A stretch of 35,280 bases of DNA from a virus. Location: IMG/VR virus record IMGVR_UViG_3300035698_009801, positions 1-35,280 of that record. One strand, 5' to 3'. This document shows, one piece after another, positions 7,389 to 14,628 of the stretch (the first letter of the stretch is position 1; every line of letters begins with the position of its first letter). Position numbers and translations under genes: made by a program. The notes under the pieces were generated by a model. The model did not search any database, was not told the origin of the DNA, and saw nothing but the letters and a program-made list of their open reading frames with translations.

Positions 7389-9883
7389 ATCTTGTATTCC
7401 TCCATATCAAACCAGTTCCCGTTTACTTTACTGGTTTTAATTTCTACTGATAAAGGTACGTTAATCCAGTCATACTCTTTTCGGACTCGCTTTGTCATAA
7501 CGTCTTGAATCAAAGGTGCTAACTCTTCTAACTCGTCAGGGTGTACGTCAAACATCATTTCATCATACACCTGTAAACACACTTGGCTTTTCCAGCCTTG
7601 TGTTCTAGTCTCGTGTTCTAGCTCTATTAAAGACCATAAAAGAAGATGGAAAGCAGTTCCTTGAAATGGATAGTTAACAACGTTCTTCCTATCCAGCACG
7701 CCGGAACATCTAAATCCGGTCAAATACTCAACGTAACCCAATTCTAGGTAACGCTCCCAGGCTTCTGCTTTCCACTTATCAAATACTTTAAACTTTTCTT
7801 TCCAGAAAATCCTTTCCTCTTCTCTTACGTGATCTTCAAAATGCTTATAGGTTTTGATTCCCTGGTCATATAGATGATCTTTTAATAGATAACATTCCTC
7901 ATCATTAGTTTCTAATTTTCCAGCAGAATCCCATAATCCTTTAGCGCAAGCCCTCCAATAGTCACCATAGAATTGAGGAAAAATAAATTGATTCTTAGAA
8001 CTATAACGAATTTGTTTTGTTATCTGATCAGGATGAAGTTTAAATAACCTCAAAGCTTGATCCCTGTGCATATCATTAGCTGGATTAGTAACATAATCAA
8101 TCATTACTGGGTCTTTATGATAAAAGCATCCAGAACACACCTCAACACCGCTATAATCTACAGTTAACAGTAAATGTCCTTTCCTTGGTATAACACCTGT
8201 ACGCACGAGCTTTTGCATCTCTTCATCTCTTTTAGGAATGTTGGCAAAGTTCGGAGATGTGGTGCTTGGTCTGTACGTTTTGGTAGTATGTAAGTTCTGG
8301 TTAGGATGAATAATCCCTGATATGGATTCCCGAAGAAAACCTTCAACATAAGTTCCTTTTACTTTGTGCGTTTCTCTATAAGTAATAATATTATTAAAAA
8401 ATTCATTCTTTTCACCTAACCCTTTTAACACTTCTTTATCAACTGAAGCTTTTCCTTTTGTTGTTTTCTTGTTTATCTTCAGTTTAAGGACGTTTAAAAC
8501 GAGTTTCTTTACTTGATCACTACTTAGTATGTCTAGGTTCTGTTTTTCGGTTTTAAGCCACTTTAAATGCTCCTTAGAGGTGTAAATAAGCTCTTCTGTA
8601 TCGTTTAGTTTATCCTCTAACTCTTTATGCGTTGCTTTAAAGTAATCCTCATCAATCCTCATTCCATTTTCGGTAACATTAGCCAGTGCTAACATACCGT
8701 CAAAAAAGAAATCATATTGATCATCAAGTCCTTTTTCTTTTAGCTTCTCTATCTGATCCATTGTTAATCTATAACCAAACATTGAATCAAGAGCGTTATA
8801 ATGCAGAAGCTTATCCATTGGGGCTAGATGGATATTATTTAATCTATTATCAGATTTTTCATCTTCACCCTCTTTAGTGACGGTTAGATACTGCTTCATT
8901 TCATCATCGTAACCCGCTACACCATAATTGATATAGGTTTGGAATTTTAACCCGCTTATATGTGTCCGGTTATCTAGTACGTGACAAGCCAACATAGAGC
9001 AAAAGGCATTTCCTTCTACTTCAAAGCCTAAAACATGCCTTGTCCACTTTTGTTCAAACCCGATATTATGAGCTGTCTTTTTAATACTATGATTAGCTAA
9101 TACTTGTTTTAATTCATCGTGGAAAGTATCATTGTCGAAGATAGGAAAAGAAACACAAGAAAAAGGATCGACGGCAAAAGAAATAGAATAAAGTTCTTGC
9201 TCTTCTCTATAAGGTTTAAGACCAGTGCCTTCATAGTCATAGGATATCCATACTGGAAAGGATTCAGATAATTCATAACGTAAATAGTTAATAGCCTCTT
9301 TAACATCTATAATCACCCTGATATCTTCTTTATGTACAACAAAAGGTTTATTATGATCTAAAGCGTTTACTAAATGATCAGCAAATACATATTCCACCGC
9401 TTCATTCTTATGTCCTTTTACAAAGTCAATTTCAAATAAAGGAAATACCCAACATTGATAGTCCTGATCCGGTATAGCCCAACCAACCCACCTTTCCATC
9501 TTCCCAATATCATTCATACGATCACCAACAAACGCCTTAACCGCTGTATGACCTAATAACAATATCTTTTCTGGTTTAAGCTCTTTAACTAGGTCTTGCC
9601 ATTGTTTTCTACAACAATTAATAGTTTTATTAGTCACTGAGCCTTCACATTGTACTACTGAGCTGAACCAGCAATCTGAAGGGTCAAGTCCATTATCTTG
9701 TAGTTGGGTACTTAACCAAGCCATATGTTCTAAAGATAAAAACTTTTCAGTTAATACTAATATCTTTTTATGACCTGCGCTAGTTACTTTCCTTTGTGTA
9801 GACTTATCTAAAGGACAAGACCTACAATCATGTTTTACTTTTGGTTTTTTAACTTCTACTTTTTCTATCTGGAAGAAAGGCAT
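7385..9883 (-). CDS. Family A DNA polymerase with N-terminal UDG-like domain and 3'-5' exonuclease
   Basis: 832 residues. N-terminus (about 15-180): a family-4 uracil-glycosylase-like fold with CRSC at 20-23, C79 and C90/91 in the spacing of the Fe-S ligands, and LKPEKILLLGHTAVKAF. The catalytic GE-x-PG loop is replaced by LTEKFLS, so it is probably non-catalytic. Exonuclease: DYEGTG (D216, E218), HNIGFEQ (Glu where Asp is usual) and YNALD (Y362, D366). Polymerase: motif A VDYSG (D576), motif B RYSSKNQFIFPQFYG (626-640), motif C YDEM (D774). This is the replicative enzyme. I recall a similar UDG-like fusion in SPO1-type phages. The start lacks a Shine-Dalgarno sequence and overlaps the end of the MKIY unit at 9865. 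Confidence 0.92.
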   Translation of the reverse strand: MPFFQIEKVEVKKPKVKHDCRSCPLDKSTQRKVTSAGHKKILVLTEKFLSLEHMAWLSTQLQDNGLDPSDCWFSSVVQCEGSVTNKTINCCRKQWQDLVKELKPEKILLLGHTAVKAFVGDRMNDIGKMERWVGWAIPDQDYQCWVFPLFEIDFVKGHKNEAVEYVFADHLVNALDHNKPFVVHKEDIRVIIDVKEAINYLRYELSESFPVWISYDYEGTGLKPYREEQELYSISFAVDPFSCVSFPIFDNDTFHDELKQVLANHSIKKTAHNIGFEQKWTRHVLGFEVEGNAFCSMLACHVLDNRTHISGLKFQTYINYGVAGYDDEMKQYLTVTKEGEDEKSDNRLNNIHLAPMDKLLHYNALDSMFGYRLTMDQIEKLKEKGLDDQYDFFFDGMLALANVTENGMRIDEDYFKATHKELEDKLNDTEELIYTSKEHLKWLKTEKQNLDILSSDQVKKLVLNVLKLKINKKTTKGKASVDKEVLKGLGEKNEFFNNIITYRETHKVKGTYVEGFLRESISGIIHPNQNLHTTKTYRPSTTSPNFANIPKRDEEMQKLVRTGVIPRKGHLLLTVDYSGVEVCSGCFYHKDPVMIDYVTNPANDMHRDQALRLFKLHPDQITKQIRYSSKNQFIFPQFYGDYWRACAKGLWDSAGKLETNDEECYLLKDHLYDQGIKTYKHFEDHVREEERIFWKEKFKVFDKWKAEAWERYLELGYVEYLTGFRCSGVLDRKNVVNYPFQGTAFHLLLWSLIELEHETRTQGWKSQVCLQVYDEMMFDVHPDELEELAPLIQDVMTKRVRKEYDWINVPLSVEIKTSKVNGNWFDMEEYKI

Positions 9884-10030
9884 TTTTTTATATAATTAAA
9901 TAAGTTTACCATTACACCATGTTTATCTTTTTCTAAAAAATAATAAGATATTAAAATTGCATTTAAATGATGCTCATATATATATAGAGTGTTTCTTTTC
10001 CGGATGATTCCCAGCTAAATATATTTTCAT
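9865..10030 (-). pseudogene. MKIYLAG unit 3, frame broken at a TA tract
   Basis: ATG at 10030 overlaps the clamp stop (ATGA). The in-frame product is only 18 residues (MKIYLAGNHPEKKHSIYI), stopping at 9974 inside a TA tract (9976-9986). In another frame the sequence goes on as YEHHLNAILISYYFLEKD, then VNLFNYIKKC, to a stop at 9865 inside the polymerase start. One extra TA would join the parts into a product of about 55 residues. It resembles units 1 and 2 (11091-11305, 11000-11155). I recall that related phage TGT-like proteins begin with an MKIYLAG segment of this kind. Confidence 0.55.
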
Positions 10031-11028
10031 GTTTCTGCTAATAAGGAAATGATGTGATTGAATTTATCACCTTTAAATAAAAATGAGCTCCCCCCGATAA
10101 TAACAGTTTGCAGATACTTTAAAATATCTATAAAATGATCAGGGTGGATTTTGATAGTAATCGGTTCAGCATCCCACTTTATTTTAATAGTCTCTTCTAT
10201 GTGCCCGGCTGTCCCTTTACTCTTGCAGATTAGTTTATTCTTTTGGAAATCCAGCTCGATAAACTTATCATGATCAAACTCAGCTGAAACAAACACACCA
10301 GTTCTATCTATTGTCTCTTCTAAGTTTTTCGGGAATTCCACTTCATTGCCATCAACATCAAATAAAGGTGAAATATCAGGATAATCAACTTCCATTAAAC
10401 GGCAGCTAAAAATAGTACCCGCCTCATTAGTAAAGTGAATCCAAGCTTTATCTATAGCGTATTCAATAGGATTATATTTTATTAGGATATGAGCTGATGA
10501 GCCGTTTAAAAAGAATTGCTTTTTTATTTTGGAATCTAGTTTGTGTTTGGTCGCTCTGTAGTTATCACAAGACAGAACATGGTTATCAACCACATTAAGG
10601 CAGGTTAAAGCCGGTCTGGTCATATCATTACTGACAGAAAATAAACTGAATCTAATAGCCTGATTGAAGTTAGCAGGAAGATCCATCCATTTTTCTGGCA
10701 GTATTATTTCAGGTATTTTTATCTCTGTTTCTATTGCTATTGATGCTTTTGTTTTACCTGATTTAATAAGCAACTGATTATGTTTTACAACCATATCAAC
10801 TTCATCTTCTTTAAGCTTATCAAGTAACCTATAGAAAGCCTGTTGTGGTATGGCTATTCCTTCTAATCCTGTTTCTAGTTGCTGACTGATTGTTATCTGA
10901 TCGTTGTAGGTGTATATCTCACCAGCTTCAAAAATAAAATGGGTTGATTGTTCCACCATCTCATTATTAGCTAGTCCTGGTTTGATCAGGGATAAGGTGT
11001 CAAGTAATTCTTTTCTTTTTATTTTCAT
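10027..11028 (-). CDS. Sliding clamp (DnaN-like)
   Basis: 333 residues. MKIKRKELLDTLSLIKPGLA and TYNDQITISQQL match the first domain of DnaN-type clamps in phages, and CRLMEVDYPDIS is the conserved R-x-x-x-x-x-Y-P segment near the last domain. Repeated beta-alpha segments with a short acidic third domain fit a three-domain beta clamp; the length is slightly under the bacterial 366. It encircles DNA and tethers the polymerase. The start has no Shine-Dalgarno sequence (an A-rich TATATAAAAA run precedes ATG) and lies inside the end of MKIY unit 2, so translation may be coupled to it. Confidence 0.82.
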   Translation of the reverse strand: MKIKRKELLDTLSLIKPGLANNEMVEQSTHFIFEAGEIYTYNDQITISQQLETGLEGIAIPQQAFYRLLDKLKEDEVDMVVKHNQLLIKSGKTKASIAIETEIKIPEIILPEKWMDLPANFNQAIRFSLFSVSNDMTRPALTCLNVVDNHVLSCDNYRATKHKLDSKIKKQFFLNGSSAHILIKYNPIEYAIDKAWIHFTNEAGTIFSCRLMEVDYPDISPLFDVDGNEVEFPKNLEETIDRTGVFVSAEFDHDKFIELDFQKNKLICKSKGTAGHIEETIKIKWDAEPITIKIHPDHFIDILKYLQTVIIGGSSFLFKGDKFNHIISLLAET

Positions 11029-11155
11029 TTTTTATATATTCCAGTCTGTGTTTAAAAACATCATAATAAGTTAATAAAAAATTGAAAGCTCTATCCTTTA
11101 TAAAGTCCTTGTTCTTTTCTATCGGGTGACCATAACCTGCTGTGTATATTTTCAT
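11000..11155 (-). CDS. MKIYTAG unit 2 (51 aa, intact)
   Basis: Reads MKIYTAGYGHPIEKNKDFIK, then RAFNFLLTYYDVFKHRLEYIKNE, ending KKKRIT. It has the same start and the same layout as units 1 and 3: an aromatic middle and an F/Y-x-IK end. It has no long TA tract and is open throughout. The end overlaps the clamp start by 29 bases, and its beginning overlaps the shifted-frame end of unit 1. Function unknown. Confidence 0.55.
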   Translation of the reverse strand: MKIYTAGYGHPIEKNKDFIKDRAFNFLLTYYDVFKHRLEYIKNENKKKRIT

Positions 11156-11305
11156 TGTGTTCTTTTATTAGATTAAATGATTCAAGAACTGAAAACTGAT
11201 TATTCATGATATCCCAAAAGCTCAATAGTCTGTTTCTATATATATATATATCCATACTTTTTCTCTTTTAATCATCCCTGCTGTCCCCGCCATGTATATT
11301 TTCAT
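11091..11305 (-). pseudogene. MKIYMAG unit 1, frame broken at a 15-base TA tract
   Basis: ATG at 11305 overlaps the stop of the TGT-like gene (ATGA). The frame-0 product is 27 residues (MKIYMAGTAGMIKREK..), stopping at 11222 just after the TA tract at 11237-11251. In the -1 frame the protein continues as YRNRLLSFWDIMNNQFSVLE, then SFNLIKEHNENIHSRLWSP, to a stop at 11091. Removing one TA (or adding two) makes a single reading frame of about 70 residues. The continuation looks like real protein, so this is a recently broken or phase-variable gene. Confidence 0.55.
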
Positions 11306-12141
11306 AATCCAAATCCTGTGTTAGTTTTTCTTTTGAACGCCCACGGCCATTGAGGTAACGCTTTTTCAAGATCCATATAGTAAATAATATTTATTTCATC
11401 TCTTTTTTTATAATCCTCAGCCAGTTCATCTAAAGTATAACCATTTTCAGTGATGTACTTTTTTACTATGTTTTGTCTTGATTCTGATAAAGTTTTAAAA
11501 GGTTTTCCCTCTTCTTTTAAAGCAGGTGATTTTTCTGATACTGATATTAACCACGCCTTTTCATCATAAATCCATTCATTATTTTTTAAGCTAGGCATAA
11601 TAATAGCACCATTTCGGGCGTGAATAGCCCAAGTAGTTGAGTCAACAGAATACCATGGGTATCTAAGCATGATAGGCAGGGCTGTAACAGCAAAGCCGTG
11701 AAACTTAACTTTCGGCATCCCTTTTTCATCACATACGACGGGCATACATCCATCAAGCCATTTAATCTTTTCTGGTGTTCGTCTATCATTAGCAGGGGAC
11801 AATCCAATATAAGGGATTTCATCAACCATCTTCTTTAACCACTTCATATTTTCACCCATATGAAAAACATGAATTAGCTTTTCTTTAGGTATTCCTTTCT
11901 TTAGCATGTAATAATAATTATCATATCCTTTAGAAGCTGAATCTTCTTTCATTTGCTCAGTGATGTTTTTATGGCCTGGATAGCCTGGTATAATATCAAG
12001 GTTAACCACATAAGAAATATGTTCAATGTTATCTAATGAAAATTTAATGTATTCATCCAGATCAATAGTAATCTTTTTAGTCCATGCTGAAAAAGCACCT
12101 GAGTCTAGTATTAATGATATTTTTTTATTTTTCATAATCAT
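11302..12141 (-). CDS. TGT-fold protein, candidate DpdA-like DNA transglycosylase
   Basis: 279 residues. LILDSGAFSAW (D13) matches the DSGGFQ catalytic segment of tRNA-guanine transglycosylases. VVNLDIIPG (D49), IGLSPANDRR (112-121) and YSVDSTTWAIHARNG (D167; 175-178) match further TGT motifs, including the nucleophile Asp followed by A-R-N-G. The zinc motif of bacterial TGT is not seen. In phages such paralogues (DpdA) place 7-deazaguanines into DNA. The upstream neighbour is a VUT/YhhQ-type transporter of queuosine precursors, which supports a deazaguanine role. No Shine-Dalgarno is visible; a GNRA hairpin sits just before the start. Substrate (DNA or tRNA) is not decided by the sequence. 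Confidence 0.6.
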   Translation of the reverse strand: MIMKNKKISLILDSGAFSAWTKKITIDLDEYIKFSLDNIEHISYVVNLDIIPGYPGHKNITEQMKEDSASKGYDNYYYMLKKGIPKEKLIHVFHMGENMKWLKKMVDEIPYIGLSPANDRRTPEKIKWLDGCMPVVCDEKGMPKVKFHGFAVTALPIMLRYPWYSVDSTTWAIHARNGAIIMPSLKNNEWIYDEKAWLISVSEKSPALKEEGKPFKTLSESRQNIVKKYITENGYTLDELAEDYKKRDEINIIYYMDLEKALPQWPWAFKRKTNTGFGL

Positions 12142-12143
12142 AA

Positions 12144-12157
12144 GCGGGTTTCCCCGC
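12144..12157 (-). promoter_or_regulatory. GNRA hairpin in front of the TGT-like gene
   Basis: On the minus strand GCGGG, loop GAAA, CCCGC, ending 2 bases before the start codon at 12141. This is a stable five-pair GC stem in an AT-rich setting with no U-run, so it is more likely a translation-control or RNA-processing hairpin than a terminator. Confidence 0.5.
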
Positions 12158-12165
12158 CGTTAAGG

Positions 12166-12666
12166 TTATTTATTTTTTGAAAATTTATTAGAAAAATATC
12201 TGATGATCCAGAACCACATAGCTCCTCCTAATGTTTTAACTAACCATTCTAGCAAAATCATTAAAGGCATAAACTGCCCAAAAGCTATAGTTTGGAATAA
12301 TATGGTGTCTGCACCTGCACTGACAACATTAGACCCATTTACTTTTAAGAACCTACTCTTTTTATCAAGTAAATGATACACAACACCATCAATAACTCCA
12401 GCAACTGCAAAAGCAGTAAAAGAAGCTAAAGCAATTGATCCGGCATCCTTATTGAACAAATAAGAAATGATTGATCCTGAGCCTATCAACAAACCCATTT
12501 TCCATACTAAACCTTTTCCTTTCCATGCTTCATGCAAATGATCTCTAGCTGTTAAATCAAGACCAATAAATAAAAATGCAGTTAAAATGGAAGATATTAT
12601 ACCATACTGAGCAACCAGTAAATTAGCAGCTACAATGGCGCCTAAATACATAATAATATAAATCAA
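12166..12666 (-). CDS. VUT-family membrane transporter (YhhQ-like, queuosine precursor)
   Basis: 166 residues, with about five hydrophobic segments: IIMYLGAIVAANLLVAQYG, ILTAFLFIGLDLTARD, MGLLIGSGSIISYL, IALASFTAFAVAGVIDGVVY and the final GAMWFWIIRYF. The segments GLDLTARDHLHEAW and VNGSNVVSAGADTILFQTIAFG are those I recall from VUT/YhhQ-type preQ0/preQ1 transporters. It sits in the inner membrane and would supply the base for the adjacent TGT-like protein. I chose TTG at 12666 as start because GAGG lies close upstream; the next ATG at 12651 is too far from it and would cut into the first segment. Confidence 0.75.
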   Translation of the reverse strand: MIYIIMYLGAIVAANLLVAQYGIISSILTAFLFIGLDLTARDHLHEAWKGKGLVWKMGLLIGSGSIISYLFNKDAGSIALASFTAFAVAGVIDGVVYHLLDKKSRFLKVNGSNVVSAGADTILFQTIAFGQFMPLMILLEWLVKTLGGAMWFWIIRYFSNKFSKNK

Positions 12667-12733
12667 AACACCTCTTGTTTTAATGTTTTATTTAAAGATA
12701 GGATTATTAAAAACTATCTATTCATAAAAATTA

Positions 12734-12779
12734 CCCTTCTTTTAATACAATTAACTGATCCAGAAGGGCTTAAGATCAG
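12734..12779 (-). terminator. Terminator-like hairpin with an alternative stem
   Basis: On the minus strand CCTTCT-type arms at 12762-12768 and 12734-12740 (7 pairs) are followed by TAATTTTT, like an intrinsic terminator after the Lys-rich protein gene. A second stem, 12774-12779 with 12755-12760 (6 pairs), overlaps the stop codon and cannot form together with the first. Confidence 0.45.
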
Positions 12780-13792
12780 CTAAAAGATAAGATTCCTTTA
12801 TCATCTTGAACAACCAAAGAATCAAATTTATTATATTTTGCATTTTTTGAATCAGAAACCACTGTTCCTATTGTAGATACATTTAGATGAGGTGAATCAC
12901 CAGACACTTTTGCTATGATCTCTTTACGTGTTAATTTACCTTGATCTAAACATTTTTTTATTGCGTTCATCATAACATGTTTAGCTTCTTTTTTATCACT
13001 TACAGGAGCTTTTTCGTCCTTAACAACTTTTGGTTCTTTTGGAGTGGTTTTAGCTTTCTTTTCTGCTTTCTCTTTAACAGGCTTTTCAACAGCACTTTCC
13101 TTTTTGGTTGTTCCTTTACCGGTTTCAGTGGCTTTACCTTTATCAGCTTTCTTCTTTGCTTTTGGTTCAACCTTTTTCTTAACCGGAACTGCCTCAGCCC
13201 ACTTAACCTTAATATCATTAGCTTCAAATACAGCAATGGTACCTTCTTTAAAGTCACTTGGCTTATCATCAGGAGTAACCGTTTTACCGTCTTCTTCATA
13301 GGGCTGGTTAATCTCATCAGCCATACTCTGAAGCTCTTTTTCCATTCCCATAATAGATAATTTAGTGAATTTATCCAGTGCTGATTTAGGGAATCCCAGG
13401 AAGTCAATCAGGTCAGTTGCAGCCGTAATCATAGCCGGTCCTAATTGATCTGGTGCCCTGTCTTTTGGGGTCTCTTTTTTAATTGGTATTACTTTTGCTG
13501 TCTTTTTCTTCTTTTTTTCATTTTCAACAATATCAACAATACCCTCTATTTCTTCCAGATCACCATCGATATCATCTAAAGCACCCGGCTCAACAGCCAT
13601 TTCACATTTCAGTTCATCAAAAGCGTCCAGTGTAGCTGAGCTAAGAGCACTAAAATCAAAATCAGTTAATCCTTTGACCGCTTCTTTAATAGCTTCTTGC
13701 AGTACATCACCTTTCACAGCTACTACTTTGATTGTGGTGTTTGCTGCTTTGTTTAGTTCTTTTGCTGCTTTGACATAATCTCTATGTTGCAT
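12776..13792 (-). CDS. Lys-rich protein with C-terminal winged-helix-like domain
   Basis: 338 residues in three parts. The N-terminal part (1-95) is acidic-helical (DFSALSSATLDAFDELKCEM). A middle globular part (about 110-205) has LIDFLGFPKSALDKFTKLS. A long Lys/Ala/Pro/Glu linker (about 206-270) leads to a C-terminal domain (KHVMMNAIKKCLDQGKLTRK, then ISTIGTVV-like and YNKFDSLVVQDD) that reads like a small winged helix. It may bind DNA, histone-like through the Lys-rich linker, but no family is recognised. It has a strong AAGGAG site and is the first gene after promoter-like repeat copy 2, so it is probably well expressed. Confidence 0.65.
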   Translation of the reverse strand: MQHRDYVKAAKELNKAANTTIKVVAVKGDVLQEAIKEAVKGLTDFDFSALSSATLDAFDELKCEMAVEPGALDDIDGDLEEIEGIVDIVENEKKKKKTAKVIPIKKETPKDRAPDQLGPAMITAATDLIDFLGFPKSALDKFTKLSIMGMEKELQSMADEINQPYEEDGKTVTPDDKPSDFKEGTIAVFEANDIKVKWAEAVPVKKKVEPKAKKKADKGKATETGKGTTKKESAVEKPVKEKAEKKAKTTPKEPKVVKDEKAPVSDKKEAKHVMMNAIKKCLDQGKLTRKEIIAKVSGDSPHLNVSTIGTVVSDSKNAKYNKFDSLVVQDDKGILSFS

Positions 13793-13841
13793 CTTTCTCC
13801 TTTCTGGGATTGGTGACTGGTTTTAGTTAATTTATATTATT

Positions 13842-13871
13842 ATTATAAACAAAACACGAAGTAAAAGTAAA
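13842..13871 (-). promoter_or_regulatory. Leftward promoter-like repeat, copy 2
   Basis: On the minus strand TTTACT (13871-13866), 18 bases, TATAAT (13847-13842). The surrounding 45 bases are nearly the same as copy 1 at 6153. It drives the Lys-rich protein and the TGT-like/clamp/polymerase block. Confidence 0.65.
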
Positions 13872-13920
13872 TTTATTTTAATTTATCTTATAAGTACCTT
13901 TTAATGTAGTTTAAAGAAGG

Positions 13921-13953
13921 CTGAGAGCTAAAACTAAAGTTTTTAATACTAAG
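13921..13953 (-). repeat. Intergenic motif, copy A
   Basis: On the minus strand CTTAGTATTAAAAACT, a T-rich stretch, then AGCTCTCAG. Similar sequences lie at 23500-23533 (minus) and 30378-30409 (plus), all in gaps between genes. Contains a short AT hairpin (AAAACT..AGTTTT). Role unknown; may be a promoter of another class or a processing signal. Confidence 0.5.
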
Positions 13954-13977
13954 TATAGGGTAAAGGTTCAAATCGTT

Positions 13978-14622
13978 TTAAAGGCTGTTTAAACCTGCTT
14001 CTATTATATTGGGTTTTAAATAGTCGCCTAGCTTATAATTGCTATTTTTTCCTTTTGGATAACTTTCTATTTTATAATTAAGTGCTTTTATAACTTGTTT
14101 TTTTAGTGTTTTTCTAGCAATAGCAAAATAGATGTATCTGTGTTTAGATGACCTAACTTTTCTTAGTCCTTTTTGGGCATCATTTTTATAGTGCCTAGAG
14201 TGTTTATTTCCTTCCGTGTATTTATCAGTTCTTTTTTTAGTAGCACCAGTATAAATAAAGTTACATGCTTGATAAATATATCCATTGTGGTTCATTTCTG
14301 TATCACTATAGGAAACAATGATTAGATTTTCTTGTTTTAATCTCCTTAGACATGCAGAAACAAAAGCACTTAATTGCTCTTTTAATGAACCGACACGACA
14401 CAACCTATTTAATTCATAAACCATAGATGAAAATTCTTTTCCACAAACACCAGTACAAAGTGAACTTGAAGCCGGTTTCCCAAAAGTACATACAGCTACT
14501 AATATGCCCCTAATATACCAACCAAACGCCCACGATATTGAAGGTATTCTTCCTGAATAATGACGGGGTAATAAAAAATCTTTGGCTGTTTTATAATCTA
14601 TTATTAATATCTTGCCCCTCAT
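13978..14622 (-). CDS. Mom-like DNA adenine modification protein
   Basis: 214 residues. I recognise the pattern of the Mom family (GNAT fold; in phage Mu Mom carbamoylmethylates adenine in DNA): LPRHYSGRIPSISWAFG at 18-34, then LVAVCTFGKPAS, ELNRLCRVGSLKEQLSAFVS and VSYSDTEMNHNGYIYQACNF, FIYTG. It would add a hypermodified base and protect phage DNA from restriction. It lies directly downstream of the helicase gene. A tandem AAAGGAGATG repeat spans the helicase stop and this start; the first copy gives a ribosome site 10 bases before ATG at 14622. Exact modification cannot be read. Confidence 0.72.
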   Translation of the reverse strand: MRGKILIIDYKTAKDFLLPRHYSGRIPSISWAFGWYIRGILVAVCTFGKPASSSLCTGVCGKEFSSMVYELNRLCRVGSLKEQLSAFVSACLRRLKQENLIIVSYSDTEMNHNGYIYQACNFIYTGATKKRTDKYTEGNKHSRHYKNDAQKGLRKVRSSKHRYIYFAIARKTLKKQVIKALNYKIESYPKGKNSNYKLGDYLKPNIIEAGLNSL

Positions 14623-14628
14623 CTCCTT

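Noticed and set aside
11222-11305. Programmed ribosomal frameshifting as the sole explanation for the TA-tract breaks
   Set aside because: Units 1 and 3 need opposite shifts, so one programmed mechanism does not fit both; repeat-length change or decay fits better.
12977-13407. Long open frames on both strands over the Lys-rich protein gene
   Set aside because: They are shadows of the Lys/Ala/Pro-rich low-complexity coding region; they have biased composition and no ribosome sites.
13960-13980. GGTTCAAATC, like a tRNA T-loop, downstream of the Mom-like gene
   Set aside because: Flanking bases do not pair as a T-stem and no acceptor or anticodon arm is found nearby on either strand.
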